A DNA stretch of 64,000 bases from Vreelandella zhuhanensis. GTDB taxonomy: Bacteria > Pseudomonadota > Gammaproteobacteria > Pseudomonadales > Halomonadaceae. Shown here piece after piece: positions 1-10,939 of the stretch. Made by a program: the position numbers and the translations under genes. Below the pieces are notes generated by a model. It was given only the letters and a program-made list of their open reading frames with translations. It did not search any database and was not told the origin of the DNA. The number at the start of each line of letters is the position of its first letter. Positions within the stretch are counted from its first letter, which is position 1. The DNA lies in the NCBI RefSeq assembly GCF_009793355.1, contig NZ_WTKP01000002.1, positions 124,001 to 188,000 on the forward strand, in the 5' to 3' direction.

Positions 1-262
1 CATGGATATTGATGCCCTGCCAGCGACTGGACAACTCACTGGCCGGTACCAGGCAAAGGCCTGCTTCACGAGCCGCTTCACCGGCCTCGAGCACGCCATC
101 CATGGTGTCATGATCACTTAACGCCATATGCGTCAGGCCGCGTTCGGCGCACAGTTTGACCAGTTCCGTAGGCGAAAGCGCCCCATCGGAAGCCGTGGAA
201 TGCATGTGCAGGTCGATACAATAGCGTTGCTCGGTGGCAAACGCACAAGGTAATGGGGGCAT
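1..262 (-). CDS. PHP-domain phosphoesterase (RNase AM/TrpH-like), partial at window start
   Basis: Only the first 87 codons lie in the window; the gene continues past the left edge. The N-terminus carries two metal-binding signatures of the PHP family: HMH at residues 19-21 followed by D26, and SDHDT at residues 49-53. The best family match is the YciV/TrpH type, known in E. coli as RNase AM, a 5'-3' exoribonuclease that also hydrolyses 3',5'-nucleoside bisphosphates. I chose the ATG at 262 because it puts the first metal motif about 18 residues in, as is usual. A TTG further upstream is in frame but has no clear ribosome site. The gene is divergent from yciI, with about 120 bases between them for both promoters. 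Assignment to the PHP family is firm; the exact substrate is inferred. Confidence 0.85.
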   Translation of the reverse strand, partial: MPPLPCAFATEQRYCIDLHMHSTASDGALSPTELVKLCAERGLTHMALSDHDTMDGVLEAGEAAREAGLCLVPASELSSRWQGINIH

Positions 263-381
263 AGGAATGACGCCGTCCGGCGAGTTTGTCAAAATAGGAT
301 GTCGTTAACGACGCGCCCGAATATGGTGCGCGCTTGCGCCCGCGTGGTCAATCACGCCGGGCTTTCCCAAGGAGTTGTCCC

Positions 382-681
382 ATGCTGTATGCCATTATCA
401 GTGAAGATGTACCCGATAGTCTGGAAGGACGTCTCGCCGCACGGCCGGATCACCTGGCTCGCCTGGAAGCCTTGCGTGATGAAGCGCGCCTGGTGCTGGC
501 CGGCCCGCATCCGGCGATTGATGCCGAAACTCCCGGCGATGCTGGCTTCAGCGGTAGCTTGGTGATTGCCGAATTCGAAAGTCTGGAAGCGGCGCAGGCC
601 TGGGCGGAGGTCGACCCCTACATGATTGCAGGCGTTTATGCACAGGTAACGGTGAAGCCTTTCAAGAAAGTTTTACCCTGA
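382..681 (+). CDS. yciI: YciI family protein
   Basis: A 99-residue protein, nearly the length of E. coli YciI (98 aa), with the family's ferredoxin-like small fold: an N-terminal strand ([13 protein letters not shown]), a central block around LAGPHP (about residues 39-44) and the typical C-terminal [12 protein letters not shown] followed by a basic end. The biochemical role of YciI proteins is not settled; related YCII domains have been proposed as small enzymes or stress factors. A longer in-frame start exists at 334, but the ATG at 382 is preceded by AAGGAG at 369-374, which fixes the start. It is divergent from the PHP-domain gene and followed by a terminator-like hairpin, so it is probably monocistronic. 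Confidence 0.9.
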   Translation: MLYAIISEDVPDSLEGRLAARPDHLARLEALRDEARLVLAGPHPAIDAETPGDAGFSGSLVIAEFESLEAAQAWAEVDPYMIAGVYAQVTVKPFKKVLP

Positions 682-696
682 CCCTTCGCCCGGTCG

Positions 697-726
697 CTTA
701 TACCCGTTTATACCCGCTTATACCCA
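697..726. repeat. three tandem copies of a 10-bp unit
   Basis: The units CTTATACCCG (697-706), TTTATACCCG (707-716) and CTTATACCCA (717-726) follow one another without spacers. The 10-bp period places each copy on about the same face of the helix, as expected for cooperative protein binding. It lies just after the yciI stop codon. The binding protein, if any, is unknown. Confidence 0.7.
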
Positions 727-746
727 GGATAAGCACAGTTTTCACC

Positions 747-772
747 ACCCCAGGCATTTTGGCTGGGGTTTT
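747..772 (+). terminator. Rho-independent terminator after yciI
   Basis: ACCCCAG (747-753) pairs with CTGGGGT (763-769), with a loop of 9 bases, and TTTT at 769-772 follows directly. Position and direction suit the 3' end of the yciI transcript. Confidence 0.6.
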
Positions 773-862
773 GCACAAACCCTGTGGAAAACTCTGTTGA
801 AAGACGGCGGACGCTTTGTGCTAAGCCAGAGCTAGCGGCACTGTCCACCGATTGATTATTTT
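769..862. promoter_or_regulatory. DnaA-box-like sites plus AT-rich block upstream of mnmC
   Basis: TTTTGCACA (769-777) and, inverted, TGTGGAAAA (783-791) both fit the relaxed DnaA-box consensus TTWTNCACA and are 5 bases apart. A 7-of-9 match, ATAAGCACA, lies at 729-737. At 850-862 GATTGATTATTTT resembles the AT-rich 13-mers of enterobacterial origins (consensus GATCTNTTNTTTT). The rest of the 682-976 gap holds no gene I can support. Whether DnaA binds here is inference; the sites could also simply surround the mnmC promoter. Confidence 0.35.
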
Positions 863-976
863 TTAACCTATTTTGACGACTGTCGATGATGACCAATCTC
901 AGTCTTAATGGGCTTTGATGTTTATCACCTGCCATTTCATGCGCTTGTATTTTTCTAATTAAAAGGGGTGTCGTGC

Positions 977-2986
977 GTGTCTCATCGCTTTCCCGCTCTA
1001 CCGCCACTGACCCATCTGACGCCACCCCCTCTGGACTGGCAAGACGGTGCGCCCCACTCCCGCACTTTCGATGATGTGTATTTTTCGCGCCAGGATGGAC
1101 GTGCCGAAACCGAGCATGTGTTTCTGCATGCCAACCGACTGCCCGAACGCTTCGCACAGTGGGCGGCTCCCCGCCCTTTCGTGATCGGTGAAACCGGGTT
1201 TGGTAGCGGCCTCAACATGCTATGTGCCTGGGCCTGCTTTGAGGTGCATGCCCCGCCCGGCGCGCGGCTGCATCTGATTTCCACTGAAAAATACCCCATG
1301 AGACGCGAAGACCTTGCACAGGCACTTTCCGCCTGGCCCACGCTTGCCGACCATGCTCGGGTGTTACTCGAACAATGGCCGCCTTGCATCAGCGGCGTTC
1401 ATCGGCTGTGGTTAAGCGATGCAGTCACCCTGGATTTGCACTTTGGCGATACCACCGAGCGCCTGCAGTTGCTCGACGGCCTTGTGGATGCCTGGTTTCT
1501 GGACGGTTTTGCCCCTTCCAAGAATCCCCAGATGTGGCAACCCGAGCTATTCGATGCCATGGCGGCACGTTCACGACCCGGGGCTACTTTTGCAACGTTC
1601 ACCTGTGCGGGCATCGTCAAGCGTGGCCTGAAAGCGGCAGGCTTTGCCTGGCGAAAACAGCCGGGGTTCGGGCGCAAGCGAGAAATGCTTGCCGGTGAAA
1701 TCACAGTTCCGCCTGCCGACCAGCGGCGCAAGGCTACCCCCTGGTTCACTCCCCCAGCGCTTCAGACCACGTCGCATGTCGCGGTGATCGGTGCGGGTAT
1801 CGCTGGCACCAGTGTCGCCGAGGCCCTGGCTCGGCGGGGTGTCCACGTCACCTTGCTGGACCGCGACGCTCCCGGCGCGGGTGGCTCGGGCAATCGCCAG
1901 GGGGCGCTTTACGTCAAGCTGGCGGCACAGACCAATCTTCAGAGCCGCTTTTATCTGGCAGGCCTGATGCATAGCCGCCGATGGCTGGCGCGCCTCGACC
2001 CCGAACAGCAGTTGTGGCGAGATTGCGGGGTGACGCAACTCGCGTTGACCGCAAAGGAAGCACAACGCCAGGCACGTTTTGCTCATGACCATGAATTTCC
2101 AGACACGCTAATCGAAGCGTTGAGCCCTGTTCAGGCGGGAGCGCGCATCGGCATGCAGGTGGAGGCCACAGGCGCGCTGGATTATCCACAGGCAGGCTGG
2201 GTCCGTCCCCAGGCGCTGTGCGACCACTTGGCTCAACGCCCCGGCATTCACTTTCAAAAGGCCGAGGTGGCCAGTCTGAAAGCACAGAATGAGGGCTGGT
2301 TGCTGACGCTGGAAAACGGCGAAACTCTGCAGACGAACCAGGTGGTGATTGCCACCGCTAGCCTGGCCGACAGCTTCCACCAGACGCGTCAATTGCCGCT
2401 ACAAGCGGTACGCGGACAGGTAACGCAGCTGGCATTGCCTTCAGGCGTTGCCAATCTGAAACGTGTGGTCTGCGCGGGTGGGTATGTTTCCCCGGCCTGG
2501 GAGGGAGTGCTGACCTTTGGCGCCAGCTTCATTCCCGGCGACACCCAAAGCGAGCTGCGCGAGGCAGAACATCAAAGCAACCTTGAAGAACTCAAGCGTA
2601 CTCTGCCCTCGTTGGTGGAGGCACTGGAAAAGGCGGGGGCAACGCTCGACCCAACCCAGCTGACCGGCCGGGCGGCGATACGTGCCGCGAGCCCCGATAA
2701 AACTCCCTACGCCGGGCCGGTGCCGGATGCCGAAGCCTGGCAGACGGACTATGCCCCACTCAGCAAGGATGCCGGCCGGGTAGGCCGGATGCCCGGGCGA
2801 CACCATGCCGGCTTATGGATCAGTGCCGCGCATGGTTCGCGGGGGTTGGCCAGCGCTGCGCTGTGTGCAGAGGTGATTGCCTCACGCATGTGTGACGAGC
2901 CTCTGCCGCTTGAAGCCCCGCTGGTCGACCATCTGCACCCCGGGCGCCGCCTGATCAGCGCACTAATTCGACGGCCGCGTCCTTGA
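977..2986 (+). CDS. mnmC: tRNA U34 methyltransferase/FAD oxidoreductase MnmC
   Basis: Bifunctional enzyme that completes 5-methylaminomethyl-2-thiouridine at the wobble base of certain tRNAs: the C-terminal half removes the carboxymethyl group with FAD, and the N-terminal half methylates the amine with S-adenosylmethionine. The N-terminal part shows FDDVYFSR (31-38) and the SAM-binding GETGFGSG (71-78). The second half begins near residue 268 with the dinucleotide-binding AVIGAGIAG and ends with a DAO-type oxidase domain containing SAAHGSRGL. At about 669 residues it is full length. GTG at 968 and GTG at 977 are both in frame; AAAAGGGG at 961-968 has correct spacing only for 977, which I chose. 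It is convergent with the minus-strand ligA/yheU unit. Confidence 0.93.
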   Translation: MSHRFPALPPLTHLTPPPLDWQDGAPHSRTFDDVYFSRQDGRAETEHVFLHANRLPERFAQWAAPRPFVIGETGFGSGLNMLCAWACFEVHAPPGARLHLISTEKYPMRREDLAQALSAWPTLADHARVLLEQWPPCISGVHRLWLSDAVTLDLHFGDTTERLQLLDGLVDAWFLDGFAPSKNPQMWQPELFDAMAARSRPGATFATFTCAGIVKRGLKAAGFAWRKQPGFGRKREMLAGEITVPPADQRRKATPWFTPPALQTTSHVAVIGAGIAGTSVAEALARRGVHVTLLDRDAPGAGGSGNRQGALYVKLAAQTNLQSRFYLAGLMHSRRWLARLDPEQQLWRDCGVTQLALTAKEAQRQARFAHDHEFPDTLIEALSPVQAGARIGMQVEATGALDYPQAGWVRPQALCDHLAQRPGIHFQKAEVASLKAQNEGWLLTLENGETLQTNQVVIATASLADSFHQTRQLPLQAVRGQVTQLALPSGVANLKRVVCAGGYVSPAWEGVLTFGASFIPGDTQSELREAEHQSNLEELKRTLPSLVEALEKAGATLDPTQLTGRAAIRAASPDKTPYAGPVPDAEAWQTDYAPLSKDAGRVGRMPGRHHAGLWISAAHGSRGLASAALCAEVIASRMCDEPLPLEAPLVDHLHPGRRLISALIRRPRP

Positions 2987-3106
2987 GTTCCTGGAACCGC
3001 AATAGATTTCAATTTTGAAGGGCGAGTCTGCATGAGCCACCTTGGTGGCTTCGATGAAGTTTTCAAGATCATCGCGGATCCATTCTTGGCGCATGACCCG
3101 AAACAT
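2963..3106 (-). CDS. small ORF of 47 codons, unknown, possible gene remnant
   Basis: An open frame starting MFRVMRQEWIRDD encodes 47 residues and ends inside the 3' end of mnmC on the opposite strand. The composition (acidic and aliphatic residues, IEATKVAHADSPFKIEIY) looks protein-like rather than random for its first 35 codons, but the tail SRNSRTRPSN lies over mnmC coding sequence. I recognise no family. It may be a remnant whose 3' part was replaced, or chance. No clear ribosome site is visible before either candidate ATG (3106 or 3094). Confidence 0.2.
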   Translation of the reverse strand: MFRVMRQEWIRDDLENFIEATKVAHADSPFKIEIYCGSRNSRTRPSN

Positions 3107-3198
3107 GGAGTTAAAGGTATGCTAATGAGGACGCCAGAATGACCAGAAAGCCATAACGAATATCGCCTAAGCAGCCAAAAATGAGCAAGGCAATCACC

Positions 3199-3214
3199 GC
3201 ACTATTGATCTATA

Positions 3215-3224
<10 letters not shown>
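3199..3224 (-). terminator. perfect 11-bp hairpin over the yheU stop
   Basis: GCACTATTGAT (3199-3209) and ATCAATAGTGC (3214-3224) pair perfectly around a 4-base loop. The yheU stop codon at 3215-3217 is inside the right arm. There is no T-run beyond it on the minus strand, so it is a stem that could protect the 3' end or weakly terminate. Confidence 0.4.
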
Positions 3225-5562
<2,338 letters not shown>

Positions 5563-5575
5563 TTATAACGGCAAC

Positions 5576-5614
5576 GCCAACAGCCGTCATCTTGAATAGA
5601 TGACGGCTGTTGGC
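5576..5614. terminator. perfect 16-bp inverted repeat between zipA and ligA
   Basis: GCCAACAGCCGTCATC (5576-5591) is exactly complementary to GATGACGGCTGTTGGC (5599-5614) with a 7-base loop. Neither side has a long T-run, so on the minus strand it may only attenuate readthrough from zipA into ligA, shape mRNA stability, or serve as a binding site. Confidence 0.6.
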
Positions 5615-5624
5615 GAAGTAAAGA

Positions 5625-7157
5625 TCAATGAGCCTGGAGTTGACGATTCAGGCGATGGCGGCGCTCGAATTCATGCACACGTTGCCGGGCAAACTCGATG
5701 GTTTGCGCGGTCATGACGCTGTGATTTTCATCCTTCAACTCCCCACCCATATGACGCACCACGACCATCGCGGTTTCCACCATGGCTTCGAAGGCAGCGG
5801 AACTATTATCGGCACCCGGCAAAGGCATCAACAGCGTAATACCCGGCGTCGTAAAGTCGCTCATGGCTTCAATCGGGAAAGTGCCCGGTTTGACCATGTT
5901 CACCATGGAAAACTGCAATTCGCTGTCGGGACTTTCGGTTTCGAAACGATGGAAAATACCCATTTCACTGCTGTAGCGCAGACCGCATGCCAGCATGAGG
6001 TCAAGCAACCTGCCGCCGGAGAAACCTTCTTCGTCCCGTGAAATGATGCTGATGACCACGACTTCCTCGGCATTGGTCAACGTTTCCTTGGCGTGAGCAC
6101 CACCGACGTCGTTGCGCAAGGCCTTTTCCATCGCAGGATGAACGTATTCGTGATCATCGGTTGAATAATCGTCTTCGTAAATATTTTGCTCGCGTTCTTC
6201 CTGGAAGGCCTGTTCTTGAGCTTCCTGGGCCTTTTCCTGCTCAATACGCAGCCGTTGGGCCTGGGCAGCGGCTTCTGCTTCGCGGTGTTGCTCAGCTTCA
6301 AGCGTCTTACGCTCGGCCAACGCAGCAGCGCGACGTGCCTTTTCTGCCTTGCGCTCTTGCTTGGCTTCACGCCGTTGCGCCAAGCGCTCCTTGAACGAGC
6401 GACCCAGGCCTTCGAAATCGACCAGACGGTAACGATCTTCCTCTTCGTACTCCTGGTCTTCTTCTAGTTCTGCCTGCATCGGGGAGGTTCCCCTGTCATT
6501 ACCGGCAGTATTGCCACGCAGCTGGCGACGACTGGATGAGGGCGGAGACGCTAGCGGTTCGCTTTGCTGCTCGGCTGATGGATTTTTTCCCAAATCGGCC
6601 TGGTCGACTTCAGGCTCGGCTTTCCATATATCTTGTGCCGCCGGGTTAACATTGGGCGTAGGCTGCTCTTCCTGCCCCAATGCTGAAATATGCGGTTCGC
6701 GGCGCGGTTCGCTAGACGGCGCATCAAAGGAGCTATTTCCTTTATGTACTTTATGACCTCTGTCTGCCTGGCTAGCACTTGTCTTGTCAGTACTCTCTGC
6801 CTTCTTCTCACTCTCTGCCTTCTTCGCGCTGAAAGAGCGACGGAATTCCGAGAGTACTTTTGAAGGTCCAGGATGATCTTGACGTTTGAGCTTGGGCTTT
6901 TCTTCCCCGACACCGTAATCCGCCGAGCGAATCACGCGCGCGCCACCGTTAGGCAGCTCCCAATTAATTTCCGCCTCGCGGGCTGCCTCTTCCGGATCGG
7001 TAGCTGATGCCGCCGAACTCGTAGAATTCGTAGGGTTGTCTTCCGCCTGGTCCAGGCGAGGGACACGACGCTGCCGCTGTAAACGCCGCACACCGTCTAT
7101 GACGATCAGCGTTACTAACGCCAGCCCCAGAATGATAAGCCACTCTCTTAATTCCAT
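5625..7157 (-). CDS. zipA: cell division protein ZipA
   Basis: Inner-membrane protein that tethers FtsZ to the membrane at the division site. Residues 5-23 (EWLIILGLALVTLIVIDGV) form the N-terminal membrane anchor, followed directly by a basic stretch. The last 150 residues are the ZipA C-terminal FtsZ-binding domain (VVVISIISRDEEGFSGGRLLDLM, then the FHRF and GTFPIE blocks). The protein is 510 residues, much longer than E. coli ZipA (about 330). The extra length is a charged linker holding a Ser/Pro-rich part and an Arg/Lys/Glu/Ala helix rich enough to be a coiled coil (around 255-330). It lies between smc and ligA, as in Pseudomonas. Confidence 0.95.
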   Translation of the reverse strand: MELREWLIILGLALVTLIVIDGVRRLQRQRRVPRLDQAEDNPTNSTSSAASATDPEEAAREAEINWELPNGGARVIRSADYGVGEEKPKLKRQDHPGPSKVLSEFRRSFSAKKAESEKKAESTDKTSASQADRGHKVHKGNSSFDAPSSEPRREPHISALGQEEQPTPNVNPAAQDIWKAEPEVDQADLGKNPSAEQQSEPLASPPSSSRRQLRGNTAGNDRGTSPMQAELEEDQEYEEEDRYRLVDFEGLGRSFKERLAQRREAKQERKAEKARRAAALAERKTLEAEQHREAEAAAQAQRLRIEQEKAQEAQEQAFQEEREQNIYEDDYSTDDHEYVHPAMEKALRNDVGGAHAKETLTNAEEVVVISIISRDEEGFSGGRLLDLMLACGLRYSSEMGIFHRFETESPDSELQFSMVNMVKPGTFPIEAMSDFTTPGITLLMPLPGADNSSAAFEAMVETAMVVVRHMGGELKDENHSVMTAQTIEFARQRVHEFERRHRLNRQLQAH

Positions 7158-7393
7158 GTTGAAAATTCCATGGGTCGTCTTGCCTGTTGCTAAGTCACCG
7201 TGCCTGAATAAATACTGCCCGCAAGCATAGCGCGATTGCTACAAAAAGAGCCAATTTTCACCAATTTTCTTATTCTATCACTGCTTAATTGATACTTTTG
7301 ACTGTCAACTAATACTTTAGAGTTTAGCCAAAAATAGCGCAGCGTCATGCAAAAAATTGAACTTCTTCCTATTAACATGCCATTAGCTACTTG

Positions 7394-10300
7394 CTAGATG
7401 CTAGCGTCAGCCAAGGCAGCTGCTTCTTCCACCCCAACAGAGACAAGTCTAGACACGCCAGGTTCCTGCATTGTTACCCCCATTAAACGCTCGGCGGCTT
7501 CCATGGCAATCTTGTTGTGAGTGATATAGATGAATTGGACGCTTTCCGACATTTCCTTGACGAGTTTGGCATAACGACCGACGTTTGCATCATCGAGGGG
7601 CGCATCCACTTCGTCCAGCATACAGAACGGTGCAGGATTCAATTGAAAGATAGCAAACACCAGGGAAAGCGCCGTCAACGCTTTTTCTCCCCCTGAAAGC
7701 AGATGGATCGTGCTGTTTTTCTTGCCCGGAGGTCGTGCCATGATCGCCACCCCGGTTTCCAGAAGGTCATCGCCGGTCAAGGTCAACCAGGCGGCGCCAC
7801 CCCCAAAAACACGCGGAAACAGGACCTGCAGCCCTTTATTGACTTGATCGAAGGTGGCTCGGAAGCGTAGCCGTGTTTCCTGATCGATACGCCGGATGGC
7901 CCGCTCCAGCGTCTCCAGCGCTTCGCTAAGTTCCTGATGCTGGGCCTCCAGGTAATTGCGCCGCTCGGCTTGTTGTTCATACTCCTCGATCGCCGCCAGA
8001 TTGATCGCTCCCAGTCGGCGGATTTTTTCAGTAGTCGTTTCTAGCTGCTGTTGCCAGGCCGTTTCAGTGGCATCAACCGCCAGGCTCTCGCCCAGCACCT
8101 GGGCATCGTGGCCCAGCTCGGCCAGTTGCTCTTCCTGGGCGGCGGCCTTGAGAGAAAGTGCCTGAACATCCATGCGTCGCTGCTGTAGGTGTTCGCGACT
8201 TTGCTCCAAGCTTCGCTCATGCTGTTGGCGGGCCTGCTCATCCGCACGCAACTGTTCGGCCAGCGCCTGGGACTGCTGACGCACTTGATTGAGGCCCTGC
8301 TCTTCCCGAGCGCGGCGCTCCAAAAGCTCATCGAGCTCTTCACGCCCCAGTTCATCCGGCTCGATCAAGGCTTCGCGCATTTCCTCAAGCTCGGCTATGC
8401 GTAACGCCAGACGCTCCTGGGTGTCATCGCTGCGGGATTGCTGAGCCAGCAGGCCGTCACGCTCGGTCATCAAACGCTGAGTTTCCAATGCAAGGGCTTG
8501 CTGCCGATCTTTCAGCGGGGCATGACGCTCGCGCAAAAGACCGAGTTGCTCACGCGCCGCCTGCCTGGCCTGCTCAGCTTGTTCACGAGCCAAAGCAGCC
8601 TCTTCCAGGCGGGTCATGGCCTGGTCCCATTGCTCGCGCTGTTCGTCCAGGGTCAGTTCGAGTTCGGAGGCATCCGCTTGCAACTGGGTAAGCTCCTCGT
8701 CCAGCTCCCTGCCACGGCTTTTCAGATGCATCAGCCGATTGGAAAGTTCGCGTTCCTGGAGCGCCAGGCGTTGATGGTCGGTGGCATGGTCGCGCTCTTC
8801 CTGAGCCAGGGTATCGAGGGATTGCTCCACCTCATGCAAGCGTTCACTTTCTTCCAGTCGCTTGCTTTCACAGGCTTCCAGTTGTGTCAGGCTATGTTCT
8901 AACTGCTGTTGCGTGTCCGCGTAGCGGCGACGGGTGACCAGCAGGGCATCCACCCCCTCGCCTTCACCCTGGCGGCATAGCCAGCCGTTGCCACACCACA
9001 CACCATCCCGGCTAAGCACGCTATGCCGTTCAGATGAGTGGTCGGGCAATCGAGCGGCCATGGCCAATGCCTCTGCGCCGCTGTCGACACAGTGAATCCG
9101 GCTCAGCCAGTCGCTCAGGGCCCCCGCTCCTGAAACGAGCGCCGCCAAGGACGCCGCAGAAGCCTCACCGCTTTGCGCAGCATCGACCAACTGCCAGTCC
9201 GCCGCTACCTGGCTATCCAATAAACTCAGTTGTTGCGTACCGACCAGCCGGGCGTTCAACCAAGGCGCCAGCACCCAGGAAACGACCCGCTCCCAGCCGT
9301 CTGCCACGTCCAGGGTTTCGCCCAGGCGAGGCGCATTTTCCAGCCCCCGCTGCTTGAGTGCCTCGCTCAGTTGAGGGTCGTGATCGGCCAGGGCGACATC
9401 AAGCAATGCCTGAAGTGATGCCAGTTCTCCCTGGCATTGACTGACCTTGTCGCGACAGAGGTCACGCTCTTGCTCGAAGCGCTGCTGGGCGTCGCGACGT
9501 TCGGTACGCGCCTGCTGCAATGTTTCACGACGCGCGGCAAACGCCCGGGTCTGGTCTTCGGCGATCGCCAAGCGTTCCAGCGCTTGCTGGTGGGCTATCT
9601 CAAGCGCCTCGAAGCTTTCCAGTTCGCTGCGCTGTTGATGGCGACGCTGAATATCCGCTTGATGGCGTGTGATACGGCTTTCCAGGTCACGTAGCTGGTC
9701 CTGGCGCCGCTCGGCATCACGGCTAGCCTGTTGCCAGCCGGCGTTGGCTTCCTCCCAGGCCTGCTCAGCGGCCCTGGCCGCGGGCTCACACTGTTGCTGG
9801 GTTTCCTCTATATCGCCGAGCTGCTCTTCCAGCGCCGCCTGTTCCGGCGCAAGCTCAGCCAGGCGTTGGGTAATCGTCTCCAGACGCTCGGCATCGCCGG
9901 CATGAATCTGGCGCTGCTCTACCTGTTCCTTGACCGCAGCGGCTATATCACTGGCCAACTGGGCATCCCGGCTGCGTCGGTGGGCACTATCCTGTTCCAG
10001 GCGGGCAATGGCGGTGGTGGTTTCGAAAAAGCGCTGTTGATGACGATCCAGGTCTTCGGCCAGACGGTCATGCGCCAGACGGGCTTGCTCAAGGCGACTT
10101 TCACATTGCCTGACCCCCAGCACATCACGCTCGACGGCGGTTTCGAGCTCGTTGACGCGATTTTCCTGGGCAGTTTGCTCGGCACGCAACGTACGTCCAC
10201 GCAAAAGCGCCAGCTCTCCCTTGAGCCGGTATTCCTGCTGTTTCAGATCTCGGTAACGTTGAGCGGCCTCCGCCTGACGCTTCAAGCGATCGAGCTGCTT

Positions 10301-10906
10301 GTCGAGCTCTTCGCGAATGTCATCCAAGCGTTCCAGGTTTTCCTGGGTGCGGCGCATGCGGTTTTCGGTTTCTCGCCGACGCTCCTTGTACTTGGATATT
10401 CCCGCGGCTTCTTCGAGGGTAGCACGCAAGTCATCCGGGCGAGCCTCGATCAGGCGTGAAATCATGCCTTGACCAATAATCGCGTAGGAGCGCGGGCCAA
10501 GACCGGTGCCCATGAATAGGTCGGCGATATCGCGCCGTCGACATTTCTGACCGTTGAAGAAATAGCTCGACTGGCCGTCTCGGGTTACCAGTCGCTTGAC
10601 CGCAATTTCGGCATATTGGGCGTAGAGCCCGCCCATGCTTCCGTCGCGGTTGTCAAAGCGCAGTTCGATGGCGGCCTGGCCCACCGGCTTGCGTCCGGTG
10701 GCGCCATTAAAAATGACATCGGCCATGGATTCGCCGCGCAAGGTCTTGGCGGAAGACTCACCCATGACCCAGCGCACCGCATCGATGATATTGGACTTGC
10801 CGCAGCCATTGGGCCCGACGATGGCGGTCATATTGCCATCGAAGGGTACCGTCACCGGGTCAACGAACGATTTGAAGCCAGCCAACCGAATCGAGATCAA
10901 ACGCAT
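7394..10906 (-). CDS. smc: chromosome segregation protein SMC
   Basis: SMC ATPase that organises and segregates the chromosome as a dimer with ScpAB. Residues 31-38 (GPNGCGKS) are the Walker A loop. Long heptad-rich arms run from about 165 to 500 and 660 to 1000, with a hinge around 510-640. The C-terminal head has the signature LLSGGEKAL (from residue 1069) and Walker B with FCMLDEVDAPLDD near 1094-1106. The length, 1170, is normal. It begins only 33 bases after ccmI, so it could be reached by ccm transcription, and is separated from zipA by 236 AT-richer bases (7158-7393) that could hold a zipA promoter. Confidence 0.97.
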   Translation of the reverse strand: MRLISIRLAGFKSFVDPVTVPFDGNMTAIVGPNGCGKSNIIDAVRWVMGESSAKTLRGESMADVIFNGATGRKPVGQAAIELRFDNRDGSMGGLYAQYAEIAVKRLVTRDGQSSYFFNGQKCRRRDIADLFMGTGLGPRSYAIIGQGMISRLIEARPDDLRATLEEAAGISKYKERRRETENRMRRTQENLERLDDIREELDKQLDRLKRQAEAAQRYRDLKQQEYRLKGELALLRGRTLRAEQTAQENRVNELETAVERDVLGVRQCESRLEQARLAHDRLAEDLDRHQQRFFETTTAIARLEQDSAHRRSRDAQLASDIAAAVKEQVEQRQIHAGDAERLETITQRLAELAPEQAALEEQLGDIEETQQQCEPAARAAEQAWEEANAGWQQASRDAERRQDQLRDLESRITRHQADIQRRHQQRSELESFEALEIAHQQALERLAIAEDQTRAFAARRETLQQARTERRDAQQRFEQERDLCRDKVSQCQGELASLQALLDVALADHDPQLSEALKQRGLENAPRLGETLDVADGWERVVSWVLAPWLNARLVGTQQLSLLDSQVAADWQLVDAAQSGEASAASLAALVSGAGALSDWLSRIHCVDSGAEALAMAARLPDHSSERHSVLSRDGVWCGNGWLCRQGEGEGVDALLVTRRRYADTQQQLEHSLTQLEACESKRLEESERLHEVEQSLDTLAQEERDHATDHQRLALQERELSNRLMHLKSRGRELDEELTQLQADASELELTLDEQREQWDQAMTRLEEAALAREQAEQARQAAREQLGLLRERHAPLKDRQQALALETQRLMTERDGLLAQQSRSDDTQERLALRIAELEEMREALIEPDELGREELDELLERRAREEQGLNQVRQQSQALAEQLRADEQARQQHERSLEQSREHLQQRRMDVQALSLKAAAQEEQLAELGHDAQVLGESLAVDATETAWQQQLETTTEKIRRLGAINLAAIEEYEQQAERRNYLEAQHQELSEALETLERAIRRIDQETRLRFRATFDQVNKGLQVLFPRVFGGGAAWLTLTGDDLLETGVAIMARPPGKKNSTIHLLSGGEKALTALSLVFAIFQLNPAPFCMLDEVDAPLDDANVGRYAKLVKEMSESVQFIYITHNKIAMEAAERLMGVTMQEPGVSRLVSVGVEEAAALADASI

Positions 10907-10939
10907 CGATTAAACCCGGCCGGTGCATCGGTCAATGCT

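Noticed and set aside
697..726. CRISPR-like repeat
   Set aside because: Units abut with no spacers, are only 10 bp, and there are no cas genes.
708..1157. 149-codon minus-strand frame upstream of and antisense to mnmC
   Set aside because: Covers the terminator and repeat region and the mnmC start; no protein features.
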